Assembly (NCBI RefSeq): GCF_001584165.1
Contig: NZ_CP013233.1
Span: forward strand, 2,550,620 to 2,614,619
Reading direction: 5' to 3'
Source of the DNA: Collimonas arenae
Lineage (GTDB): Bacteria; Pseudomonadota; Gammaproteobacteria; Burkholderiales; Burkholderiaceae_D
DNA: 64,000 bases
Below the pieces are notes generated by a model. That model made no database searches. It was not told the origin of the DNA and saw only the letters and a program-made list of their open reading frames with translations. Shown here piece after piece: positions 47,606 through 56,205 of the stretch (positions are counted from its first letter, which is position 1; each line of letters starts with the position of its first letter). The position numbers and the translations under genes were made by a program.

Positions 47606-47908
47606 ATGAAGCGCACGCCATTCTCAAGCGATCAGATTGCTGCTGCTCTCAAACAGGAAGAGCTGGGCATGCCGGTGGCTGACGTGATAAGGCAGGCTGG
47701 GATTACCGAACGCACCTTCCTCAACTGGAAGAAGCAGTACGGCGGTCTACCAGGCTATCCGCACGATTTGAAATGCCTGCAGGAAGAGAATGCCAAGCTG
47801 AAGCAAATCGTGGCCGAGCTGACACTGGAAATTCTCGCTTGCAGGATGCGCTGGACGACAAGAGAGGTAAACATGAACACTACAGTTCTTCGAATTGAAG
47901 GCAACTGA
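47606..47908 (+). pseudogene. IS3-type transposase OrfA relic
   Basis: MKRTPFSSDQIAAALKQEEL, GITERTFLNWKKQYGGL and EENAKLKQIVAELTLE form the helix-turn-helix and leucine zipper of an IS3-family OrfA. The frame then leaves the family; adding one A in the AAA at 47829-47831 gives LENSRLQDALDDKRGKH. No OrfB with the DDE domain follows, and I see no terminal inverted repeats. It is thus an inactive remnant only 22 bases behind the secreted protein gene, a mark of past mobile DNA in this accessory stretch. Confidence 0.75.
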
Positions 47909-48205
47909 ATCGAACGACTGACGATGACGCCAAAGCAAGGCGTGATAGGAACAAGATGGAAAAAAGCTACCGTACATCAACTAAATACTCGACGGAAATT
48001 AACATTGGTGCACAGCATCAATTCCTTCGAGAAACTTCTTATTACTATGAAAAAGCTTGTGCAAACACGCCACATAACTGACCATATTTAACAATCAATT
48101 GCTGGACAAATTTCAGTTTTGTAGCAGAATGAGGAATAACAATTTACCAATAAAAAATTGCGTTCCGGCAATGCAAAACGGTAAGTTAGTTGCAGGGAGA
48201 GTCTC

Positions 48206-49228
48206 ATGGATATCGAGTGCGTAAAGACACTTGAAGTGATAGACGACAGCAGCTCAATCAGGCATATCGGTATTATCGTTTTCGAAGGGGTCGTACTCGC
48301 TGATGTGGTCGGCGCGGCCGACGTCTTCGGTATCGGCGACAAACTGATATCCACGGTATTTCCTGGCACGACGCGTTACGCTGTTTCGGTTCTTTCCATA
48401 TCAGGCGGCATGATCATGTCATCCGCTTCCGTACAGATCATGACGTCGCCACTGGCCTCTTTCGACGAACACCAATTCGATACACTACTCATCGCCAGCG
48501 GCACCGGCAATTTCGATGCTTACCGCGACCCGGATCTCATCGCTTGGCTACAGCGCATGCGCAGCAGTGTCCGCAGGATCGCCGCGATTTGCACCGGCGT
48601 ATTTGTCATCGGCGCTGCCGGCTTTCTCAACAACCGCCGCGCCACCACACATTGGGCACTACTGGACAAACTGGCACGCGAATTCCCGCTGGTGAAAATC
48701 GATCGCGAATCGCAAATCAGCGAAGACGACGGTATCTTCACATCCTGCGATGTCGGCATGGCTGCCGATCTCGCATTGCGCCTGCTGGAAAACGATCTCG
48801 GTCCGGCAGTTGCGCAACGTGTCGCACAAAGCCTTGTGGTGTGCCAGCGCCGACGCGACAATCCGCCGGCCAAGCACGCCACGCGCTCGGCCGACCCCGC
48901 CAAGAGCAGCAAGATCCACAAGGCGTCGCTATGGTTTGTCGAGCATCTTGCCGAATCAATCAGCGTCGTCGATGCAGCAAATCATGTCTCCATGAGCGAA
49001 CGCAATTTTGTCCGGCAGTTCAAGCGCGAAACCGGCCAGACGCCGCACGATTTCCTGCTGAACCTGCGCCTGGAAGCGGTGCGTCAGCAACTGACCGAGA
49101 CCGACCTGCCGGTCGACAAAATTGCGCGCCGCTGCGGCCTGTTCAGCGGCGAGCATGTCGCCAAACTATTCCGCAAACACATGTGGACTTCTCCGACGGA
49201 GTATCGCAAAGGCATACGGTCCTCCTGA
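48206..49228 (+). CDS. GlxA-family transcriptional regulator (DJ-1/PfpI + AraC HTH)
   Basis: 340 residues. The N-terminal half (about 20-190) is a DJ-1/PfpI-like domain with IGIIVFEGVVLADVVGAADV and RIAAICTGVFVIGAAGFLN. The C-terminal half (about 235-335) has two AraC-type HTH: ISVVDAANHVSMSERNFVRQ and LPVDKIARRCGLFSGEHVAK. GGGAGAG precedes the ATG. Targets unknown. The next gene, a diguanylate cyclase, begins 30 bases later on the same strand, so the two may form an operon. Confidence 0.92.
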   Translation: MDIECVKTLEVIDDSSSIRHIGIIVFEGVVLADVVGAADVFGIGDKLISTVFPGTTRYAVSVLSISGGMIMSSASVQIMTSPLASFDEHQFDTLLIASGTGNFDAYRDPDLIAWLQRMRSSVRRIAAICTGVFVIGAAGFLNNRRATTHWALLDKLAREFPLVKIDRESQISEDDGIFTSCDVGMAADLALRLLENDLGPAVAQRVAQSLVVCQRRRDNPPAKHATRSADPAKSSKIHKASLWFVEHLAESISVVDAANHVSMSERNFVRQFKRETGQTPHDFLLNLRLEAVRQQLTETDLPVDKIARRCGLFSGEHVAKLFRKHMWTSPTEYRKGIRSS

Positions 49229-49258
49229 AAACAATGCCAAGCACCGGTGGACACTCCG

Positions 49259-50821
49259 ATGAATACCCCCATCGCGATAGCGCCCCGCCAAGTGCGCTTT
49301 ACTCTCAAGCCCCTGCCGATCACGCTTCTGGCAACGGTCTTTGTCGTGCTGGTCTGCACATCCCTGATGATGATCGAAATATGGCGCAGCTGGAACGCAC
49401 GCAGCCTGCAGTTGCACGAAACCGAAATCGCCACCTCCAACCTCGCCCGCGCCCTGTCTCACATGCCGATGACACGCTCAAGGAAGCCGATACGGTATTG
49501 GTCGGCGTGGTTGAGCGGCTGGAAATGGAAGGCACGGGCAATGTCGCGCTGGAGCGCTTGCATCGATTGCTGGTCCAGCATATCGGCGAACTACCGCAGC
49601 TAAATGACTTGTCGATTTACGACGAAACGGGGCTATGGCTGGCCAACGCAAAGAACGGACCTCTTCCTTACCTCAACAACTCGGATCGCCAATACTTCAT
49701 CCATCACCTTGGCTCAACCGACCGAGGTCCTTTCATCGGACGCCCGTGCGCAGCCGTTATGATGGTGATTGGATCGTCACGGTATCGCGCCGCTTCAATC
49801 ATCCGGACGGTAGTTTTGCCGGACTCGCACTAGCAACCATCAACATCAGCTATTTCAAGAATTATTACGACAGTTTCGACATCGGCCGCGCAGGCTCGAT
49901 TATTCTAAGCCTCAACGACGGCACCATGCTGGTCCGACGCCCGATGAGCGACGACACCATCGGCAAGAACCTGGCGAATTATCCGATCTATCGCGACTAC
50001 GCCGCCAAGAATGCCGAAGGTACGGCGATCGTCGCTTCTGGCCAGGACGGCGTGGAGCGCTTGATTGCGTATCGCCACCTGCAGGAATATCCGCTGTTTG
50101 TCACAGTGGCGCGCTCAAAGGATGAAGTACTGAGTGGCTGGCTCGCCGATTCTTATCTGCATCTATTCGGCGCCTTGCTGCTGACGATTGCCCTCGGCCT
50201 GCTGGGCTGGCGGCTGATCCATCAAATCCGGCTACGACTTCTGGCCGAAGCCGATTTGCTGCAGGTCCAGGCCTCGCTGAAAACCCTTAACCAGCATCTG
50301 GAGCAACTGGCGCTGCAGGACAGCCTGACCGGGCTCGCGAACCGTCGCCAATTCGACAGCGCGCTGCGCGACGAATTCAGCCGCGCCATGCGCACGGAGA
50401 ATCCGCTGGCGCTGGTCATGATTGATGTGGATTGCTTCAAGCAATATAACGACCTCTACGGCCATCCTGCCGGCGATGAATGCCTGCGGCGCATCAGTGA
50501 TGTCGTCAAGGCCAGCAAAAAGCGTCCCGGAGACCTGGCAACACGCTACGGTGGCGAAGAATTGGCGGTCTTGCTGCCGGATACCAACCTGGCAGGCGCC
50601 ATCGCTGTCGCTGAGAAAATCCGACTGGCAATCTATAACCTGCATATCGAACATCCGCACGGCCGGCAGGAGTGGTAACGATCAGTGCTGGGGTCGATGC
50701 CTTCGTCCCTGTGAGAGATGGCAATATTCCATTCGAACTGGTACAGGCGGCCGACAAAGCCTTGTACGCGGCAAAATCCGCCGGACGCAATCGAGTATGC
50801 TCCAATGCCGATTTACATTAG
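49259..50821 (+). pseudogene. Membrane diguanylate cyclase with periplasmic Cache-like sensor, three one-base deletions
   Basis: From ATG 49259: a TM helix (LPITLLATVFVVLVCTSLMM), a periplasmic sensor (DDTLKEADTVLVGVVERLEM, LSIYDETGLWLANAKNG, YFIHHLG, LALATINISYFKNYYDSFDI), a second TM (LFGALLLTIALGLLGWRLI) and a GGDEF domain (DSLTGLANRRQFDSAL, DVDCFKQYNDLYGH, and RYGGEELAVLLP with an active GGEEL). The frame breaks near 49460, 49745 and 50670; one added base at each restores QHADDTLKEA, GRPVRSRYDGDW and GVVTISAGVDAF...ADKALYAAK. Joined, about 520 residues and complete. It should make cyclic di-GMP from GTP. Three like breaks in one gene support sequence error. Confidence 0.88.
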
Positions 50822-51018
50822 GAATCACGCCCGTCCGCGCCGCCCCGTTCATAGACCAATGCGCCAACGGCGATCAAGCGGTACAGTTCCTGCTCGGTGA
50901 GTTTGTACGACAGCGCTGCAATTTCGCGCGCCAGCATCCCGATCAGCAAATCATTTCCAGGCACCTGCGCCTGTGGGCTTGCGCATGCAATCAAATCGAC
51001 TATCTGTTCCGCTCTCAT
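50818..51018 (-). CDS. Small hypothetical protein
   Basis: 66 residues with GAGGTGG 5-6 bases before ATG 51018. The sequence has normal codon and residue use (MRAEQIVDLIACASPQ, LLIGMLAREIAALSYKLTEQ, ELYRLIAVGALVYERGG), probably two or three helices, no signal. Its end overlaps the diguanylate cyclase stop on the other strand. Family not recognised. Confidence 0.55.
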   Translation of the reverse strand: MRAEQIVDLIACASPQAQVPGNDLLIGMLAREIAALSYKLTEQELYRLIAVGALVYERGGADGRDS

Positions 51019-51260
51019 GATCCCACCTCGGAAAAATTAACTGTAAGACCTCAGCCAGTGCATCGCAGGAAACGTAATACCTTATTGCCGTTTCCAGGAA
51101 GCCGGCCTTGAAGTAGGATTTGCCTCGGCGCCTCATGGTGAAATGTTTTGTCGACCCTCGGTGGAAGCTGCCACTGTCATGCGCCTCTCCATCAGATCAA
51201 GAAGCCGGAAGCGAGGCATGCAGCCCACGCTTCCTTCCAACTGGGCCGATCTCTACACCA

Positions 51261-52935
51261 TTATTTCTTGCCGCCTCCCAGCAAGCCGCCTAACAAGTTA
51301 GTAACGGGGGTCAGTAGATTGCTGTTTGTGCCGGTTGTGCCGGTTGTACCATTAGTGCCAGTTGTACCCTTGCCGCCGGTCAGGCCTGCGACCAGGTTCG
51401 TCACCGGTGCCAGAGGATTGGCAGTCGAACCAGTTGTACCACCGACGGCGCCAGTCAAGCCTGCCACCAGATTCGTCACCGGCGCCAACGGATTGCTGGC
51501 AGCTCCGGTCCCTGCTGCGCCGCCGACTGCACCAGTCAAACCGCTCAACAAACCGGTAACCGGCGCCAATGGGCCGCTGCCCGAACCAGTTGCGCCGCCG
51601 ACTGCACCAGTCAAGCCGCTCAGCAAACCGGTAACCGGTGCCAATGGGCCACTGCCCGAACCAGTTGCGCCACCGACTGCGCCGGTCAAGCCGCTCAGCA
51701 AACCGGTAACCGGTGCCAGTGGGCCACTACCGCCAGCCGCTCCGCTCAGTCCACCAACTAGGCCGGTCAGCACATTATCCACAGGCTGCAGCAGGCCGCC
51801 GGTCTTGTTGCCCAGCAAAGGCTGGCCTGTGCCCACCAAAGCATTGGTGCCGAGACCGGCCACCGTAGCGCCAACATTGTTGACTACCGGCCCCAGGCTA
51901 CTAACCACAGGCACATTGGCGCCGGTCAGTGCATTGCCCAACGTATTGACTCCACCGCCGACAGCCGCCAGCAAACCGTTCACCGGCTGGTTCAAGCGGT
52001 CGCATTACCTACCGTCTGCGTCAACGTGGTGACGGTGCTGGTCAACGGCACAATTGCCTGGCCGACGGTTTGTGTGATCTGCTGTACCGGGCCGGTTGAC
52101 AATACATTGGTCAGCGGGGCTCCCAGCGCAGAAACGGCGCTGCCCACTTGCGTGACCAAGCCACCTACGGGCGTAGTCACAGCTCCCAACGGCGCCAACG
52201 GTCCGGTGCCAAGGCCGGCCACCAATTGTCCGGCGCTTTGCACCGTATTGCCGACTTGCGTGACCACACCGCCGACACTGGCGACCGTGGTGCCGACCGC
52301 GTTCGGATTGCTGCCGAGCTGACCGAGCCCATTAGTGACGCCCGCGCCCAGCGTGGTAACGATCCCGCTAGCGTTATCAACCACCCCGGTCAGGCCGCTC
52401 TTGGCTTGCGGCGACAACAACGGCACGTTGTTGATGACCGTATTGCCTATCGCAGCAACTGCAGTTCCCGTGGTGGATACGGTAGTGCCGGCGTTAGACA
52501 GGAATTTGCTGATGCGCCTGTACCGCCACCTGTACCGCACCTGTACCGCCACCTGTACCGCCACCTGTACCGCCACCTGTTCCGCCGCCTGTTCCGCCAC
52601 CTGTTCCGCCGCCTGTTCCGCCACCTGTTCCACCACCTGTTCCACACCTGTTCCACCACCTGTTCCACCACCTGTTCCACCACCTGTTCCGCCGCCTGTA
52701 CCACCACCATCAGTCCCGCCACCCGTGCCGCCACCATCGGTCCCACCACCAGATCCGCACCGGCACCCCCACCATCTGATCCACTGCCAGCTCCTGTACC
52801 GCCAGTACCTTGCGTGGTACCCGATGTTGATCCGAGCGATTTCCCTAAACTTCCGCCACCGCTGGCGCAACCGGCCAGCAAGGCTGTCAACAGTACGGAT
52901 ACGGCAACAACGCCACTTTTACGCGATGCTTTCAT
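51261..52935 (-). pseudogene. Collagen-like repeat lipoprotein, repeatedly frameshifted
   Basis: Start ATG 52935 with GGGGA upstream. MKASRKSGVVAVSVLLTALL and AGCASGGG form a lipoprotein signal. A Gly-Gly-Gly-Thr tract follows, encoded by 12-base units such as GGTGGCGGAACA (about 52530-52760), then a Val/Gly/Thr-rich region (LTGVVDNASGIVTTLGAGVT, VGGVVTQVGNTVQSAG). The C-terminal part holds tandem 25-residue units (GPLAPVTGLLSGLTGAVGGA, three near-identical and two diverged). The frame must be moved at about 52757, 52646, 52555, 52515 and 52003, each time by adding one base, to keep the Gly tract and the body in one protein of about 560 residues. It is likely a surface-exposed or periplasmic matrix lipoprotein. 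Confidence 0.7.
51400..51735. repeat. 75-bp tandem repeats within the collagen-like gene
   Basis: Near-identical 75-base units encode the 25-residue block GPLAPVTGLLSGLTGAVGGA plus TGSGS: three close copies at about 51510-51735 and two diverged copies (NPLAPVTNLVAGLTGAVGG type) at 51400-51510. Copy number could vary between strains. Confidence 0.75.
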
Positions 52936-53532
52936 GATGTATTCCCCTTTAGTGAAATTTAGAACCACACGTTCCTGTAGTGCTATTTCGCAAAGAACAT
53001 GCCAGTCAAAAAACAGGGGTTCCAGGGGATTGAAAGTATCCGGCATCAGCATCAAAAAAAGGAAATAATCCTTATGAATCAATGACTAACAGCGTCGTCG
53101 TGAATTTTCAAAGCAATTGCCGGCAGCGCTGTTTGCGGCGATTGATACGTTACATGTAACGTAACGTCGGGCGTATGGACGACATAAACAACGCTCTAAA
53201 CAGCCTCAAGGCGGGTCTGAAAACGAAGGTTTGCACGAAGCCTTCACGGCAGTCTGCGGCCGGTCGCAAGACACGCACGGCGACGCCATTTACCTCATCG
53301 GTAAATTTGAGATATCCTCGTGCATCTAGAAAAAACGGCAACACAATCGGTTGCTTGCGACGTTTCCGGCGACTCCCGCAACTAGTTGCCATCAACGTAG
53401 TCAGACGATGCGCCGTCGCAACAGGCGCGTCGGCGAACTTCATTGAAATTGGATCAAAAGAGATTGATTGAACAGAGGAATGTCATTGTCGGTACAGAAT
53501 CCCGAGGGCTAGGCCCGCAAAAACACAAGCAA
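52936..53532. other. Spacer between the collagen-like and NlpD-like genes
   Basis: Nearly 600 bases between divergent genes. No frame with signal, motif or ribosome site is seen. It contains the 18-bp palindrome at 53146-53163, listed separately, and must hold the two promoters. AT-rich part 52960-53060. Confidence 0.45.
53146..53163. promoter_or_regulatory. Perfect 18-bp palindrome, possible operator
   Basis: TACGTTACATGTAACGTA is its own reverse complement over all 18 bases, with a further TAACGT half after it. No loop, no T-run: a dimeric regulator site is more likely than a terminator. It is about 210 bases upstream of the collagen-like ATG (minus) and 370 bases upstream of the NlpD-like ATG (plus). 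Confidence 0.5.
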
Positions 53533-54252
53533 ATGAAATTTGCCGGCTACTTGTTGTCGCTTGTCCTGACCGCCGCGCTCGCCGCTTGCGGCACACCGTC
53601 CGGATCTGGCGGCGCATCGCAAACTCCCAGCGGACCGGGCTATTACACAGTACAAAAGGGCGACACGCTTTCCAGCATCGCCCGTAAATTCCGTCGCAGC
53701 AATGGCGAAATCATCGCCTGGAACAAACTGGCCGATCCGAATGACATCAAGGTGGATCAGGTACTGCGGGTCGTTCCGCAAGGTACGCGCAGCAGCGCCC
53801 CAAGCACAGCCGACAGTGCCAAAAGCCCTGCCCGCGGCAATAGCAGTGCCGATAGTAACGACAACGACACGGGAGCCGATGCCAAAGATGCAATCGACTG
53901 GGGCTGGCCAGCAAGCGGAAAATCCAGCAACGGCGCCGGCCAGGGCAAAAAGGGAATCGACATTTTTGGGCAGCTCGGGCAGCCGGTACTGGCCGCCGCG
54001 AGCGGCAAGGTGATGTACGCCGGCAGCGGCATACGCGGCTATGGCAACCTGGTGATCGTCAAGCACAACAGCAACCTGCTTTCGGTCTACGCGCACAACA
54101 AGACCATCACCGTCAAGGAGGGGCAAATGGTCAGCAAGGGTCAGCAAATTGCTGAAATGGGTAAATCCGACAGCAACGCCGTCAAGCTGTATTTCGAAAT
54201 ACGCCGCCAGGGCAAGCCAGTCGACCCAACGCGCTATCTGCCCAGCCGTTGA
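53533..54252 (+). CDS. Second NlpD-like LysM + M23 lipoprotein
   Basis: 239 residues from ATG 53533 (MKFAGYLLSLVLTAALAACG, lipobox LAAC); the frame opens at 53443. LysM (YYTVQKGDTLSSIARKF) and a C-terminal M23 domain (GIDIFGQLGQPVLAAASGKV, YAHNKTITVKEGQMVSKGQQ). Close to the nlpD product at 1434-2417 but about 90 residues shorter in the linker. The last zinc-ligand motif reads KLYFEIR where the paralogue has KLHFEIR, and the HxxxD motif reads GID, so it must be inactive as a peptidase and may regulate an amidase. It stands alone. Confidence 0.9.
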   Translation: MKFAGYLLSLVLTAALAACGTPSGSGGASQTPSGPGYYTVQKGDTLSSIARKFRRSNGEIIAWNKLADPNDIKVDQVLRVVPQGTRSSAPSTADSAKSPARGNSSADSNDNDTGADAKDAIDWGWPASGKSSNGAGQGKKGIDIFGQLGQPVLAAASGKVMYAGSGIRGYGNLVIVKHNSNLLSVYAHNKTITVKEGQMVSKGQQIAEMGKSDSNAVKLYFEIRRQGKPVDPTRYLPSR

Positions 54253-54257
54253 TCTCA

Positions 54258-54302
54258 CAAAAGAAAATGCCCAGAGGCGCCTGATTGCGCGCTCCGGGCA
54301 TT
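54258..54302 (-). terminator. Terminator between convergent NlpD-like and DUF3443 genes
   Basis: AATGCCC and GGGCATT arms with an imperfect inner GC stem. On the minus strand the hairpin is followed by TTCTTTTGTG, so it best serves the DUF3443 gene; the stem may also stop the plus-strand gene. Confidence 0.7.
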
Positions 54303-54322
54303 CCTGGAATCAGTCCCCTGAC

Positions 54323-55561
54323 TCAATACGCTACATAAGGCCCCACCGTTCCGGCAGCTGTGGCGCCTTCAATCGCGGTATACACCGAACGACCGAAGAA
54401 GAACGGCAATCCCCAGTCGAAATACGATGTGAAGGCCGGGCCACCGGCGAGATTGTTGAACGCCGTGTTGTTTGGATTCGACTGGAACAAGGCATCGGCA
54501 TTGGCCACATTGAAATTCACCGTACTGCTGCGGCCGTTAATGCCGGTATTGACGACGCTGCGGCTCAATGTCGAAATCGGGCAATAGAACCCTTGGCTGA
54601 CGCTGCAATTCGGAATCGTGCTGTCGGCAAAAAACAGACCGTTCGAGCCACTGTCGAAAAACGCCTGCATCACCGTGCCCTGGTACAGGGCGCTCAGGTT
54701 GCCCGAACTGTTCAGCGTGTATATGGTGGCGCTGCCTAACGCATTATTGGCTTGCGTGCCGATCCCGAAAATCAGCGTACCGGTTACCCCGGCGGCGCCG
54801 CTGCTGCCTATCGCCGGCAACTGAATCGCCGTCCCGTTATTATCCTGCGGAAAGGCCGCGACCGGATTGCCAACCTGTTTGGCAACACCCAGAGCCGCCG
54901 CCGCACATGTGCCACCAGGGCAGGTGTAGTACCAGCCTTCCAGCGCTTGCGAGGCGCAGGCACTGCCGCAATCCTGGGCAAAGGAACTGATCCCGATCAC
55001 TCCGTTGGCACGGAATGCGGCTACCGTATTTTCCGCCACCAGGCTGCCCGAGCAACCACTCGGCACGTTGGGAAATGCGTTGTCGCCGATGATCTGGACC
55101 GATATTCCTTTGGCCACTTCGCCCGCCACACGCAAATCTGCCTGTTTGATCGAGCCCCAGCTATAGCCATCGGCAAAGCGCGCACACTCGGCGATCGCAT
55201 TGCCGCCGGCGTCGGTGAGCGCTGGCAGTGCAGCCGTTCCCGACAGCACCGACGAGATGAGACGCAAACCGCTGGAGCCCGTGTCGACCAGGATGTGGTC
55301 GATGGTCTGGCATTGCGTGCTGCTGCCAGGCTGACAGATGGTTACCGAGACATACGGGGAATTCACTGCGCCGACCGATTGGCCGGACGAGGTGTTGGGT
55401 CCGCTATCAACCACGATCGACACAGAGTTTTGTACACTCGGGGCTACCACCGGCGGAGTAGTCGGCGTCGTACTAGCGCTGGAACCGCCACCGCCGCCGC
55501 AGGCAACTAACAACAGGCTGCTGAGCAGGCAAACAAGATACGTCAAAGGGCGCATGGTCAT
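54323..55561 (-). CDS. DUF3443 lipoprotein with pepsin-like DTG/DSG motifs
   Basis: 412 residues. Lipoprotein signal ending LLLVACGGGGG. The mature protein has two similar elements: ILVDTGSSGLRLI (about residue 90) and AFFDSGSNGLFFA (about 300), each an Asp-Thr/Ser-Gly followed by a hydrophobic-Gly stretch. This is the arrangement of the two catalytic lobes of pepsin-type aspartic proteases. Several Cys (CSGSLVAENT, CGSACASQA, CPGGTCA) suggest disulfides in the periplasm. The family is DUF3443; protease activity is an inference. The DUF2844 gene lies 6 bases upstream in the same operon. Confidence 0.85.
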   Translation of the reverse strand: MTMRPLTYLVCLLSSLLLVACGGGGGSSASTTPTTPPVVAPSVQNSVSIVVDSGPNTSSGQSVGAVNSPYVSVTICQPGSSTQCQTIDHILVDTGSSGLRLISSVLSGTAALPALTDAGGNAIAECARFADGYSWGSIKQADLRVAGEVAKGISVQIIGDNAFPNVPSGCSGSLVAENTVAAFRANGVIGISSFAQDCGSACASQALEGWYYTCPGGTCAAAALGVAKQVGNPVAAFPQDNNGTAIQLPAIGSSGAAGVTGTLIFGIGTQANNALGSATIYTLNSSGNLSALYQGTVMQAFFDSGSNGLFFADSTIPNCSVSQGFYCPISTLSRSVVNTGINGRSSTVNFNVANADALFQSNPNNTAFNNLAGGPAFTSYFDWGLPFFFGRSVYTAIEGATAAGTVGPYVAY

Positions 55562-55567
55562 CTCCGG

Positions 55568-56044
55568 TCAGCGAATGTCGTCAGGGGTCACGCCTTGCGG
55601 CAACAAGGCCGGCACGTAGGCGCTGCCGGCAAATGAACGCATATGGCCACCGGAACGCAATACCAACTGATCGGACTGGATCGCTACCGCCCGTCGCCCG
55701 GCATGGGGCACGCTAGCCGCGGCAACGTACTGTTCTGAGTAGCTGCCTAGCAATTGCTGCAAATTAGGCATACTCGGGCCTTGCCAGCTCACCGCAAAGA
55801 CAATGTTGTCGGCTGAAACGTATTCCTTGACCGTCGTGCCAGACGGCTCCAAGGTCTCACTGACCGAGTAACCGTTGTAATTGGTGACGCGCGCAGCTAC
55901 CTTGGCGCGCACGCTGTCAGCTTGCGTGCTGCTGGCTTGAGGATTGCTGGCTTGTGCAGCACCAGGAGCGCCGCCGAGTGCGGCAAACGCCGGCAGCGAC
56001 TGCGCCAGCAACATGGCGCATAGACAGGAAACGGGAAATCTCAT
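55568..56044 (-). CDS. DUF2844 secreted protein
   Basis: 158 residues. Signal peptide ending PAFAALGGAP. Mature part: YNGYSVSETLEPSGTTVKEY, VFAVSWQGPSMPNLQQLLG, and a C-terminal part with GGHMRSFAGSAYVPALLP. This is the DUF2844 pattern, a small periplasmic protein usually next to a DUF3443 gene. Role unknown. The close spacing makes it the partner of the DUF3443 product. Confidence 0.85.
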   Translation of the reverse strand: MRFPVSCLCAMLLAQSLPAFAALGGAPGAAQASNPQASSTQADSVRAKVAARVTNYNGYSVSETLEPSGTTVKEYVSADNIVFAVSWQGPSMPNLQQLLGSYSEQYVAAASVPHAGRRAVAIQSDQLVLRSGGHMRSFAGSAYVPALLPQGVTPDDIR

Positions 56045-56205
56045 GACTCACCTCTGTTCGATTGACAATGACCTTGTGAAATCATAACCGATGCCGCCGG
56101 GCAATTTACAAAGATGTTTTAGAATCTTTCCATGCCATTCTCATCGATGATGTGCTAGCAATTTCAATCCGCAACCATGACGGCAAGCCCTCAGATTAGG
56201 ACACT

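Noticed and set aside
48544..49833. 429-codon plus-strand frame across glxA and the cyclase
   Set aside because: Its first half is an out-of-frame reading of glxA. Only its last third is real, as the middle frame of the broken diguanylate cyclase.
51148..52032. 294-codon plus-strand Pro/Val-rich frame
   Set aside because: Mirror of the repeat units of the collagen-like lipoprotein; the minus strand has the signal peptide and ribosome site.
52530..52760. Regular short repeats resembling a CRISPR array
   Set aside because: The units are 12 bases, contiguous without unique spacers, and code for Gly-Gly-Gly-Thr; no cas genes.
53150..53471. Short frames on both strands in the spacer before the NlpD-like gene
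   Set aside because: Residue use is Arg/Ser-rich without motif, and no ribosome site is seen; treated as noncoding.
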